Positions 1 to 6,610 are shown, counted from the first letter of the stretch. The stretch is DNA of 6,610 bases from Acetobacteraceae bacterium (GCA_020853405.1 JADYYZ010000490.1:1-6610), one strand, 5' to 3'. Translations and numbers: made by a program. The notes: generated by a model from the letters alone, not told the origin.

Positions 1-11
1 ACGGTGGCGGG

Positions 12-1475
12 CTAGATGATCGTGTCGCCGCTCACCGCATCATAGACCTTCCAGCCCAGCCCGATGCGGATATCGGAGCTGCTGGCGATGCCGATATTCA
101 CCGGCCCGCCCGAGCCATCCAGCCATTCGACGACCAGGCTCGCATCGCCCACGTCCCGCGCCGCCTCGCTGGCGAACACCGCGAAGGCGCCGGTTTCGCC
201 GTCGGAGGAGCCGTAGAACTCGGCGACCAGGTTGCGCCCGAGCCGCGAGAAATCGAGCACGTCGTTGGTCTTCGCCCCGGTGATGTCGAAATAGGACAGC
301 GTGTCCCACTCCGCCAGCGACGGGTCGTAGAGCCGGTCCCAGATGAACACGTCGCGTTCAACGTCGACGGCATTGTCGAGCACGTCGTTGGCGCCGTCGG
401 ACAGGTACACCCGGTCGCGCCCGGCGCCGTCGGAGACCGCGTCCTCGCCGGCGCCGGCATAGATGGTGTCGTTGCCGTCGCCGCCATCGAGCACGTCGTT
501 GCCGTCGCCGCCCGAGACCGTGTCGTTGCCGTCGCCGCCGGACAGCGTATCGTCGCCGGCCTCGCCATAGAGCGCGTCGTTGCCGTCGTTGCCTTCCATG
601 TAGTCGTGGCCGTCGCCGCCCTTCATCAGGTCGTCGCCGCCTTCGCCGAGCGCGATGTCGTTGCCGGCGCCGGTCTCGATCCGGTCGTTGCCGTCGCCGC
701 CCTCGACATAGTCGTTGCCGTCGTTGGTGCGGATATAGTCGTTGTCGGCGCCGCCATAGACCTCGTCGTGGCCGTTGCCGGTGGTGATCGTGTCGGCCCC
801 GTCGCCGCCATCGACATAGTCGAAGAACACCGCATCGCCGCTGTTGATCACGTCGTTGCCGTCGCCGCCGTCGATCACGTCGTCGCCGGCGCCGGTCGAG
901 ATCTGGTCGTTGCCGCCGTCGCCCGAGACGAAGTTGTTGCCGTCGCCGGCGTTGATCACGTCGTTGCCGTCGCCGCCTTCGACGTGGTCATTGCCGCCAT
1001 TGGCGTTGATCGTGTCGTTGCCGTCGCCGCCATAGACCTCGTTGTCGCCGGCGCCGGCGTGGATCTTGTCGTTGCCGGCCCCGCCGTCGACCAGGTCGTT
1101 GCCGATGCCGGCGGTGATCTGGTCATCGCCGTCGTAGCCGTAGACCACGTTGTCGCCGTTGCCGGCGACGATGACGTCCTTGTTGCGGCCGCCTTCCAGC
1201 CAGTCGTCGCCGCCCTTGGTGGTGATCTTGAGCCGCACCAGCACGTCGTTGCCGGCCATCACGGTGTCGTTGCCGCCGCCGCCGGTGATGCTCAGCGTGC
1301 GGAACCAGCCGATGCCGCCCGCGTTGAGGTCGACGTCCTCGGGCAGGTCGTTGCCATCCTCGTCCACCGCCTCGAACGTATTGATCAGGTTGTCGCTGAG
1401 ATCGACATAGTCGTCGACCCAGGTGCCGTCGAGGAAGAACTTGGTACTGCTGTCAAGGCTGAACGTGTAGGCCAT
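12..1475 (-). CDS. RTX-type calcium-binding repeat protein, probable type I secretion substrate
   Basis: This gene encodes a 487-residue acidic protein dominated by glycine/aspartate nonapeptides of the hemolysin-type (RTX) consensus GGxGxDxUx, running from about residue 65 to 358. Such repeats are known to bind Ca2+ outside the cell and fold into a parallel beta-roll. No N-terminal signal peptide is visible. The C-terminal ~120 residues contain DVFIWD and NDVLDFSRLG, which resemble segments that follow RTX arrays in type I secreted proteins. The chain ends in DTII, an acidic residue followed by mostly hydrophobic ones, a pattern seen at the C-termini of type I substrates. Residues 1-64 match no domain I recognise, and no protease, lipase or other catalytic motif is seen, so the role (adhesin, surface layer, matrix protein) is unknown. 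The ATG is preceded by GGAG at 7 nt. The gene lies 45 nt downstream of a LuxR-type regulator. No ABC exporter, membrane fusion protein or outer-membrane channel gene is in the window. Confidence 0.9.
   Translation of the reverse strand: MAYTFSLDSSTKFFLDGTWVDDYVDLSDNLINTFEAVDEDGNDLPEDVDLNAGGIGWFRTLSITGGGGNDTVMAGNDVLVRLKITTKGGDDWLEGGRNKDVIVAGNGDNVVYGYDGDDQITAGIGNDLVDGGAGNDKIHAGAGDNEVYGGDGNDTINANGGNDHVEGGDGNDVINAGDGNNFVSGDGGNDQISTGAGDDVIDGGDGNDVINSGDAVFFDYVDGGDGADTITTGNGHDEVYGGADNDYIRTNDGNDYVEGGDGNDRIETGAGNDIALGEGGDDLMKGGDGHDYMEGNDGNDALYGEAGDDTLSGGDGNDTVSGGDGNDVLDGGDGNDTIYAGAGEDAVSDGAGRDRVYLSDGANDVLDNAVDVERDVFIWDRLYDPSLAEWDTLSYFDITGAKTNDVLDFSRLGRNLVAEFYGSSDGETGAFAVFASEAARDVGDASLVVEWLDGSGGPVNIGIASSSDIRIGLGWKVYDAVSGDTII
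402..1283 (-). repeat. RTX nonapeptide repeat array (27-nt period, about 30 units)
   Basis: This is the part of the RTX gene coding for residues 65-358, in near-continuous 9-residue units. Typical units are GDGNDTINA and GDGNDTVSG. The DNA is a degenerate 27-nt tandem repeat, visible on the plus strand as recurring gtcgttgccgtcgccgcc. Units at residues 87-277 (645-1217) alternate strictly between two types: those ending in Gly, mostly V at position 7, and those ending in Ala/Thr/Ser, with I at position 7. Units at 278-331 all end in Gly, and the last three (332-358) are degenerate. One unit, residues 213-223 (807-839), is 11 residues long and contains AVFFDY, adding two residues and an aromatic cluster. 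The first units (65-86) are also irregular. Confidence 0.9.
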
Positions 1476-1520
1476 GGTATTTCTCCGCGTCCCTTCAGGC
1501 CAGCCCTTCTGCTGGTTTGT

Positions 1521-2228
1521 TCAGGGACTTGGAGTTTGACTGGCGTTAACCATTGTTTCTTCGGAGTGATTGCCAGGAAGATTTTCCCGCCCAGCCGGGC
1601 GGGGCCGGTGCGCGCCGACCAGCAGCAGCGGCAGCACGCGCTGCATCACCATCGCAACGAGGGCAGTACGGTTCGCGGCACCGGTGCGGGCCAGCAGCAG
1701 CGACAGGTGCGCGCGCAGCGTATGCGGGCTGAGCCGCAGGCGCGCGCACAGCGCCTCGGTTCCGATGCCGGTGCAAAGCAGGCTTACCAGTTCGCCCTGC
1801 ACCCGCGTCAGCCCCAGCGCCTGGGCGATCAGCTCCGGGGCAGGGCGCCAGTCCGGGCCGGGATCGGCGGCGAGCAGCACCGCCGGCGTGCCGCCCAGGC
1901 ATGAAGCCGGTATCAGCCGCAACTGCCGGGGCATTCCGTCCGGTCCCGGCAGGCGCAGCAGCACCGGCACGGTGGCGGCATCGGCCAGCGCGCGGGCGAA
2001 GGGCAGGGCCGCCTGCGGTGCCCGCGGCAGCACGCGCGCGCCGAGCCGCTGCAACGGCCCCGCCTGCTCGACCAGGCGCGCCCCCGCCTCGTTCGCCCAG
2101 AGCGCCGTCGAATCCAGGTGCAGCAGCAGCAGCGGCACCGCGGCATGGCGCAACAGGGTCGCGAAGTCGGGTGCGGATCCGAACGCCGCCATCGCGGTTG
2201 CCGCTCCTGTAGCCCTGCTGTCCAACAT
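1521..2228 (-). CDS. LuxR-type helix-turn-helix transcriptional regulator
   Basis: This 235-residue protein is a predicted cytoplasmic DNA-binding regulator. Residues ~138-196 form a LuxR/GerE-type HTH: LTRVQGELVSLL, then TEALCARLRLSPHTLRAHLS (scaffold and recognition helices), then LLARTGAANRTALVAM. The usual LTPRE opening is altered to LTRVQ. Residues ~22-125 (RHAAVPLLLLHLDSTALWAN and what follows) look like a weak PAS-type sensor fold; the ligand is unknown. No response-regulator receiver domain is present, nor a convincing acyl-homoserine-lactone binding domain. About 30 Pro/Arg/polar residues follow the HTH. I chose the ATG at 2228 because GGGAGG lies 4 nt upstream. The frame stays open to 2600, but that extension runs through the promoter region and into pdhA and has no domain character. 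The ATG at 2192 is an alternative start. The gene reads away from the pdh operon and is followed after 45 nt by the RTX gene, its likeliest co-transcribed partner and possible target. That regulatory link is inference. Confidence 0.8.
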   Translation of the reverse strand: MLDSRATGAATAMAAFGSAPDFATLLRHAAVPLLLLHLDSTALWANEAGARLVEQAGPLQRLGARVLPRAPQAALPFARALADAATVPVLLRLPGPDGMPRQLRLIPASCLGGTPAVLLAADPGPDWRPAPELIAQALGLTRVQGELVSLLCTGIGTEALCARLRLSPHTLRAHLSLLLARTGAANRTALVAMVMQRVLPLLLVGAHRPRPAGRENLPGNHSEETMVNASQTPSP

Positions 2229-2232
2229 GATG

Positions 2233-2238
2233 CCTCCC
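2233..2238 (-). promoter_or_regulatory. Ribosome binding site for the LuxR-type regulator
   Basis: The minus strand reads GGGAGG here, 4 nt before the ATG at 2228-2226. The spacing is short but the match to the anti-Shine-Dalgarno sequence is strong. It is the main reason for preferring this start over the upstream in-frame codons and the ATG at 2192. Confidence 0.6.
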
Positions 2239-2257
2239 GCGCCGCCCCTCGCGCACG

Positions 2258-2273
2258 CCGGTCGGATGACCGG
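2258..2273. promoter_or_regulatory. Perfect 6-bp inverted repeat near the regulator start
   Basis: CCGGTC and GACCGG flank the 4-nt spacer GGAT. The element lies 30-45 nt upstream of the regulator's ATG, so it could be an operator or a hairpin in that gene's 5' leader. Nothing in the sequence shows which, and chance is possible. Confidence 0.3.
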
Positions 2274-2310
2274 ACCCCACAGCATCAATGCCATCCTTGC
2301 TGCGACTATC

Positions 2311-2328
2311 GTGTGACCAGGGCCACAC
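2311..2328. promoter_or_regulatory. 18-bp dyad GTGTGACCAGGGCCACAC, candidate operator
   Basis: Two 8-nt arms (GTGTGACC and GGCCACAC) are complementary at 7 of 8 positions around a 2-nt centre. The length and symmetry suit a site for a dimeric helix-turn-helix protein. It lies 83 nt upstream of the regulator's ATG and about 170 nt upstream of pdhA, so it could act on either unit. A possible minus-strand -10 (GATAGT) lies just beside it. The binding protein is unknown; autoregulation by the adjacent LuxR-type protein is only one possibility. Confidence 0.35.
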
Positions 2329-2414
2329 AGGATCGGATTGAACTGATCGCCCGGCAGGGGGCGGTCTCGGGCCGCCTGATGCGGGCGAAAGTGCGCGATG
2401 CCGCACCGCACACC

Positions 2415-2448
2415 GCAAGGCATTGGCGGAAAGCCAACTTGCCCTTGC
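2415..2448 (+). promoter_or_regulatory. Interrupted hairpin/dyad upstream of pdhA
   Basis: The inner arms TTGGC (2423-2427) and GCCAA (2433-2437) enclose the loop GGAAA. The outer arms GCAAGG (2415-2420) and CCTTGC (2443-2448) pair perfectly, separated from the inner stem by 2 nt and 5 nt. The element ends 51 nt before the pdhA ATG. It could be a leader RNA hairpin or a repressor site. The ATTGG...CCAA core faintly recalls the enterobacterial PdhR palindrome, but the spacer is 5 nt rather than 3, so I do not assign that family. Confidence 0.35.
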
Positions 2449-2487
2449 CGCGCGCCCCGTCTACGTCTGAGTATCACGCCGAGAGCG

Positions 2488-2493
2488 AGGGAG
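2488..2493 (+). promoter_or_regulatory. Ribosome binding site for pdhA
   Basis: AGGGAG sits 6 nt before the ATG at 2500. It fixes the pdhA start here rather than at the in-frame ATG at 2398, which would add 34 residues without resemblance to PdhA. Confidence 0.75.
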
Positions 2494-2499
2494 AGAACG

Positions 2500-3543
2500 A
2501 TGCAGGAAGCCGAGGCTGCCGCGACCGGCGGTGCCAAGCGCAGGCCAGCAAAGGGCGCGGCGTCGATGACCCGCGAGGAACTGCTCGACGCCTTCCGCAT
2601 GATGGTGCTGATCCGACGCTTCGAGGAGCGCGCCGGCCAGCTCTATGGCATGGGACTGATCGGCGGATTCTGCCACCTCTATATCGGGCAGGAGGCGGTG
2701 GTGGTGGGCATGCAGGCCTGCATCGGCCCCGGCGACCAGGTGATCACCAGCTATCGCGACCACGGCCACATGCTGGTCTGCGGCATGGACCCCAAGGGCG
2801 TGATGGCCGAGCTCACCGGGCGCATCGGCGGCTATTCCAAGGGCAAGGGCGGCTCGATGCACATGTTCTCGGCCGAGAAGGGGTTCTTCGGTGGCCATGG
2901 CATCGTCGGCGCGCAGGTTTCGCTCGGCACCGGGCTTGCCTTCAGCAACTGGTATCGCGGCAACGACCGGGTCTCGCTCACCTATTACGGCGAGGGCGCT
3001 GCCAACCAGGGCCAAGTATACGAGAGCTACAACATGGCCGCGCTGTGGAAACTGCCGGTCGTCTACATCATCGAGAACAACCGCTACAGCATGGGCACCG
3101 CCCAGCACCGCGCCACCGCCGCGCGCGACTTCAGCAAGGCCGGATCGCCATGGAACCTGCCCGGCGAGCAGGTCGACGGCATGGACGTGATGGCGGTGAA
3201 GGCAGCCGGGCAGAAGGCGGTGGCGCACTGCCGCGCCGGCAAGGGGCCGTACCTGCTGGAGGTGCTGACCTATCGCTATCGCGGCCATTCCATGAGCGAC
3301 CCGGCGAAGTACCGCACCAGGGAGGAGGTGCAGGACGTGCGCGAGCGCAACGACTGCATCGAGCACGCGCGCGCCGCCCTGCTCGGGATGGGGGCGACGG
3401 AAGACCAGATCAAGGCGATCGAGGCCGAGGTGCGCGAGATCGTGCAGGCGGCGGCGCAGTTCTCGCAGGACAGCCCCGAACCGCCGGAAAGCGAACTCTG
3501 GACCGACGTGCTGGTTGAACCCGCAGCAGCAGGGGCGCGCTGA
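2500..3543 (+). CDS. pdhA: Pyruvate dehydrogenase E1 component, alpha subunit
   Basis: This 347-residue alpha chain of the heterotetrameric E1 enzyme joins PdhB to decarboxylate pyruvate on thiamine diphosphate and acetylate lipoyl groups in the cytoplasmic PDH complex. Residues 1-22 are an Ala/Lys/Arg-rich tail, common in alphaproteobacterial PdhA. The conserved core begins at about 23, with IRRFEERAGQLYGMG (38-52), GFCHLYIGQEA (56-66) and SYRDHGHML (84-92). The thiamine-diphosphate/Mg motif opens as GEGAANQGQVYES (164-176) and closes at IENNRYSMGT (191-200). Family members usually have GDG, so Glu165 replaces the metal-binding Asp; branched-chain E1-alpha enzymes also carry GEG. The loop YRYRGHSMSDPAKYR (258-272) matches the active-site loop whose serines are phosphorylated in mitochondrial E1. 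The length is normal and the frame intact. It is the first gene of the operon, 3 nt before pdhB. Acetoin or branched-chain E1-alpha is less likely, given AANQGQVYES and the downstream genes. Confidence 0.95.
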   Translation: MQEAEAAATGGAKRRPAKGAASMTREELLDAFRMMVLIRRFEERAGQLYGMGLIGGFCHLYIGQEAVVVGMQACIGPGDQVITSYRDHGHMLVCGMDPKGVMAELTGRIGGYSKGKGGSMHMFSAEKGFFGGHGIVGAQVSLGTGLAFSNWYRGNDRVSLTYYGEGAANQGQVYESYNMAALWKLPVVYIIENNRYSMGTAQHRATAARDFSKAGSPWNLPGEQVDGMDVMAVKAAGQKAVAHCRAGKGPYLLEVLTYRYRGHSMSDPAKYRTREEVQDVRERNDCIEHARAALLGMGATEDQIKAIEAEVREIVQAAAQFSQDSPEPPESELWTDVLVEPAAAGAR

Positions 3544-3546
3544 GCG

Positions 3547-4923
<1,377 letters not shown>

Positions 4924-4937
4924 GGAAGCGAAGAGCG

Positions 4938-6236
4938 ATGTCGATCAACATCCTGATGCCGGCCCTGTCGCCGACCATGACCGAGGGCACGCTGGCGCGC
5001 TGGCTGAAGAAGGAAGGCGATACGATCAAGGCCGGCGACGTGATCGCCGAGATCGAGACCGACAAGGCGACCATGGAAGTGGAAGCCGTCGACGAGGGCG
5101 TGCTGGAGAAGATCCTCGTCGCCGGTGGCACGGCGAACGTGGCGGTGAATGCACCGATCGCGGTGCTGAACGATGGCAGCGGCACGGCAGCGGCACCCGC
5201 GCCGGCCGCGCCGGCCGCCGCACCCGCCGTCGCCAAGGCCGAGCAGGTGGCGCTGAACCCGCAGCCGCTGCCGCCGAAGGGCAATGGCCACGCCGGCGGC
5301 GACCGCACCTTCGCCTCGCCGCTCGCGCGCCGGATGGCGAAGCAGGCGGGCATCGAGCTTGCCGCGCTGAAGGGCTCCGGCCCGTCCGGGCGGATCGTGA
5401 AGGCGGATATCGAAGCGGCGATGGCGGGAGGGGCGCCTGCCGCGAAGCCGGCGCCCGCCCCGGCCGCCGCCGCGCCGGCGCCGAAGCCCGCGGCCGCACC
5501 CGCGCCGGCACCGGTCACGGCGGCTGCGTTCGCCGGCCAGAAGCACACGCTCGTGCCGCACAGCACGATGCGCAAGGTGATCGCGCGGCGCCTGTCCGAG
5601 AGCAAGCAGCAGGTCCCGCACTTCTACGCCTCGATCGACTGCGAGCTCGATGCGCTGCTGAAACTCCGCGCCGACCTCAACGCGAAGTCGCCGAAGGAAG
5701 GCGCCGGCGCCTACAAGCTCAGCGTCAACGACCTGGTGATCAAGGCAGCCGCCATCACGCTCCGGCGCATGCCGAAAGTGAACGCGGCCTGGGCGGATGA
5801 CGGCGCGGTGATGTTCGAGGATGTGGACATCAGCGTTGCCGTCTCGATCCCCGACGGGCTGATCACGCCGATCATCAAGCGTGCCGACCAGAAGGGCCTG
5901 ATCACCATCAGCGCCGAAATGAAGGACCTGGCGGCGCGGGCCAAGAGCGGCAAGCTGAAGCTCGAGGAGTTCCAGGGCGGCAGTTTCTCGATCAGCAACA
6001 TGGGCATGTATGGCGTGAGCCAGTTCGCGGCCATCATCAACCCGCCGCAGGCCGGCATCCTCTCCGTCTCGGCCGGCCAGCAGCGGGCGGTGGTGAAGGA
6101 CGGCGCGCTGGCGATCGCCACGGTGATGACCGTGACGCTCAGCGTCGATCACCGCATCATCGACGGCGCGCTCGCCGCCGAGTGGCTGGGCGCGTTCAAG
6201 CGGATCGTCGAAGACCCGCTGCAGATGATGCTGTGA
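4938..6236 (+). CDS. pdhC: Dihydrolipoamide acetyltransferase (PDH E2 component)
   Basis: This 432-residue E2 core transfers the acetyl group from lipoyl-lysine to CoA and scaffolds E1 and E3. Residues 1-78 are a single lipoyl domain with ETDKATME (Lys43). An Ala/Pro linker containing LNPQPLPPKG (106-115) follows. The peripheral-subunit-binding domain is at ~124-162 (ASPLARRMAKQAGIEL, then GSGPSGRIVKADIEAAM). A second Ala/Pro-rich linker spans ~163-198, and the catalytic domain ~200-432. That domain contains STMRKVIARRLSESKQQVPHFY (its start at 209), SIPDGLITPII (303-313), SFSISNMGMYGVSQFAAIINP (its start at 349) and the active-site motif DHRIIDG (404-410, His405 and Asp409). The start is set by the lipoyl domain beginning MSINILMPALSP. 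The reading frame is open far upstream, but only as an out-of-frame overlap of pdhB. It lies 14 nt after pdhB, with GGGAAG 9 nt before the ATG. A 2-oxoglutarate or branched-chain E2 is less likely, given the neighbouring E1 genes. Confidence 0.96.
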   Translation: MSINILMPALSPTMTEGTLARWLKKEGDTIKAGDVIAEIETDKATMEVEAVDEGVLEKILVAGGTANVAVNAPIAVLNDGSGTAAAPAPAAPAAAPAVAKAEQVALNPQPLPPKGNGHAGGDRTFASPLARRMAKQAGIELAALKGSGPSGRIVKADIEAAMAGGAPAAKPAPAPAAAAPAPKPAAAPAPAPVTAAAFAGQKHTLVPHSTMRKVIARRLSESKQQVPHFYASIDCELDALLKLRADLNAKSPKEGAGAYKLSVNDLVIKAAAITLRRMPKVNAAWADDGAVMFEDVDISVAVSIPDGLITPIIKRADQKGLITISAEMKDLAARAKSGKLKLEEFQGGSFSISNMGMYGVSQFAAIINPPQAGILSVSAGQQRAVVKDGALAIATVMTVTLSVDHRIIDGALAAEWLGAFKRIVEDPLQMML

Positions 6237-6238
6237 GC

Positions 6239-6245
6239 GAGGGGG
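6239..6245 (+). promoter_or_regulatory. Ribosome binding site for lpdA (GTG start)
   Basis: GAGGGGG lies 7 nt before the GTG at 6253. It supports that GTG as the start of the E3 gene; the first downstream in-frame ATG falls inside the FAD-binding fold and cannot be the start. Confidence 0.7.
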
Positions 6246-6252
6246 AAAGATC

Positions 6253-6610
6253 GTGGCCGAGCAGAATTTCGACCTGATCGTTGTCGGCGGCGGACCGGGC
6301 GGTTACGTCACCGCCATCCGCGCGCGCCAGCTGGGCATGAACGTCGCCCTGGTCGAGCGCGAGCACCTGGGCGGCATCTGCCTCAACTGGGGCTGCATCC
6401 CGACCAAGGCGCTGCTGCGCACGTCCGAGATCAACCACCTGCTGCACAGCCTCGATTCCTACGGCTTCGCCGCCGACAACCCGCGCTACGATTTCGCCAA
6501 GGTCGTCAAGCGCTCGCGCCAGGTGGCGAACCAGCTCTCGGCCGGCGTGAAGCACCTGATGAAGAAGAACAAGATCACCGTGTTCGACGGCCACGGCGCG
6601 CTCGCCGGCA
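6253..6610 (+). CDS. lpdA: Dihydrolipoamide dehydrogenase (PDH E3 component), N-terminal part, cut by the window edge
   Basis: E3 is a flavoprotein that reoxidises dihydrolipoyl groups on E2 (and here on E1-beta) and passes electrons via FAD and an active-site disulfide to NAD+. Only the first 119 residues are in the window; family members are usually about 460-480 long. The chain begins MAEQNFDLIVVGGGPGGYVT, giving the FAD-binding motif GGGPGG (12-17), then VALVERE (31-37). The redox-active disulfide motif GGICLNWGCIPTKALL (40-55) supplies Cys43 and Cys48. There is no N-terminal lipoyl domain, unlike some bacterial E3 proteins. GTG is the start because an SD-like GAGGGGG precedes it by 7 nt and the family N-terminus begins directly after it. 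It lies 16 nt after pdhC, so it is a PDH-dedicated E3. Other disulfide oxidoreductases (mercuric or glutathione reductase) are unlikely given the spacing CxxxxC and the operon. Confidence 0.95.
   Translation, partial: MAEQNFDLIVVGGGPGGYVTAIRARQLGMNVALVEREHLGGICLNWGCIPTKALLRTSEINHLLHSLDSYGFAADNPRYDFAKVVKRSRQVANQLSAGVKHLMKKNKITVFDGHGALAG

Larger units (their letters stand above)
2229..2499. promoter_or_regulatory. Divergent intergenic region between the LuxR-type regulator and the pdh operon
   Basis: These 271 nt separate two divergently transcribed units and must hold the promoters of at least the pdh operon, and probably of the regulator/RTX pair. I see no protein-coding content and no strong sigma-70 -35/-10 pair on either strand. 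Weak candidates are GATAGT on the minus strand near 2305-2310 (resembling a -10) and TTGCCC at 2439-2444 on the plus strand (resembling a -35, but without a good -10). Short dyads are visible at 2258-2273, 2311-2328, 2360-2376 (a 7-bp stem with one G-U pair and a 3-nt loop) and 2415-2448. In DNA this GC-rich some of these will be chance. Confidence 0.55.

Noticed and set aside
402..1283. Regular repeats that might suggest a CRISPR array or satellite
   Set aside because: The period is 27 nt without unique spacers, and the repeats translate cleanly into RTX nonapeptides with a start, RBS and stop.
1500..1515. Inverted repeat CCAGC-CCTTCT-GCTGG between the regulator and the RTX gene as a terminator
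   Set aside because: The stem is only 5 bp. On the minus strand, where the genes lie, no T-run follows it; on the plus strand no gene would use it.
606..1904. Long plus-strand open frame (432 codons) opposite the RTX gene and part of the regulator
   Set aside because: It is rich in Val/Ala/Asp repeats that are the mirror of the 27-nt RTX repeat, has no recognisable domain, and spans two real genes on the other strand.
2398..2499. Upstream ATG for pdhA adding 34 residues
   Set aside because: The extension (PHRTPQGIGGKPTCPC...) does not resemble PdhA, overlaps the candidate hairpin, and the ATG at 2500 has AGGGAG at 6 nt.
2229..2600. Extension of the regulator's frame upstream to an ATG at 2600
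   Set aside because: It would run through the promoter region and overlap the first 100 nt of pdhA on the other strand. The added 124 residues have no domain character, and the ATG at 2228 has a good RBS.
6196..6594. Minus-strand open frame (132 codons) opposite the pdhC/lpdA junction
   Set aside because: It covers the E2 C-terminus, an RBS and the E3 N-terminus on the other strand and has no recognisable features.

Overview
The window looks like a chromosomal segment of a high-GC alphaproteobacterium. The strongest clue is the pyruvate dehydrogenase (PDH) operon type: a heteromeric E1 (separate alpha and beta chains), an E1-beta carrying its own N-terminal lipoyl domain, and an E2 with a single lipoyl domain. 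This is the arrangement known from Zymomonas and Sinorhizobium. The LuxR-type regulator, with a loose PAS-like N-terminus, resembles proteins common in Acetobacteraceae and Methylobacterium relatives. Rhodospirillales/Acetobacteraceae is a reasonable guess, but the sequence alone does not settle it.

Layout. Positions 12-1475 (minus strand) encode a 487-residue acidic RTX protein built from calcium-binding glycine/aspartate nonapeptides, with a C-terminal tail suited to type I secretion. Positions 1521-2228 (minus) encode a 235-residue LuxR-type HTH regulator. It lies 45 nt upstream of the RTX gene on the same strand, so the two may be co-transcribed. Positions 2229-2499 form a 271-nt divergent intergenic region with several short dyads but no convincing sigma-70 promoter. 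From 2500 to the right edge, on the plus strand, lie pdhA (E1 alpha), pdhB (lipoyl-E1 beta), pdhC (E2) and the start of lpdA (E3, cut by the window edge). The gaps between them are 3, 14 and 16 nt.

The four plus-strand genes together encode the whole PDH complex. E1 decarboxylates pyruvate on thiamine diphosphate, E2 passes the acetyl group via lipoyl-lysine to CoA, and E3 reoxidises the lipoyl group with NAD+. The left-hand regulator/RTX pair has no evident metabolic tie to PDH; it shares only the divergent promoter region.

I found no new biological system. The points most worth a second look are: (i) a strict alternation of two nonapeptide types in the RTX array over 21 consecutive units, implying an 18-residue super-repeat with two different faces; (ii) nearly identical lipoyl domains on E1-beta and E2, with a 44-nt identical DNA tract; (iii) a perfect 12-bp triplication in the E1-beta linker with atypical codons; (iv) Glu in place of Asp in the E1-alpha thiamine-diphosphate motif; and (v) dyads in the divergent promoter region.
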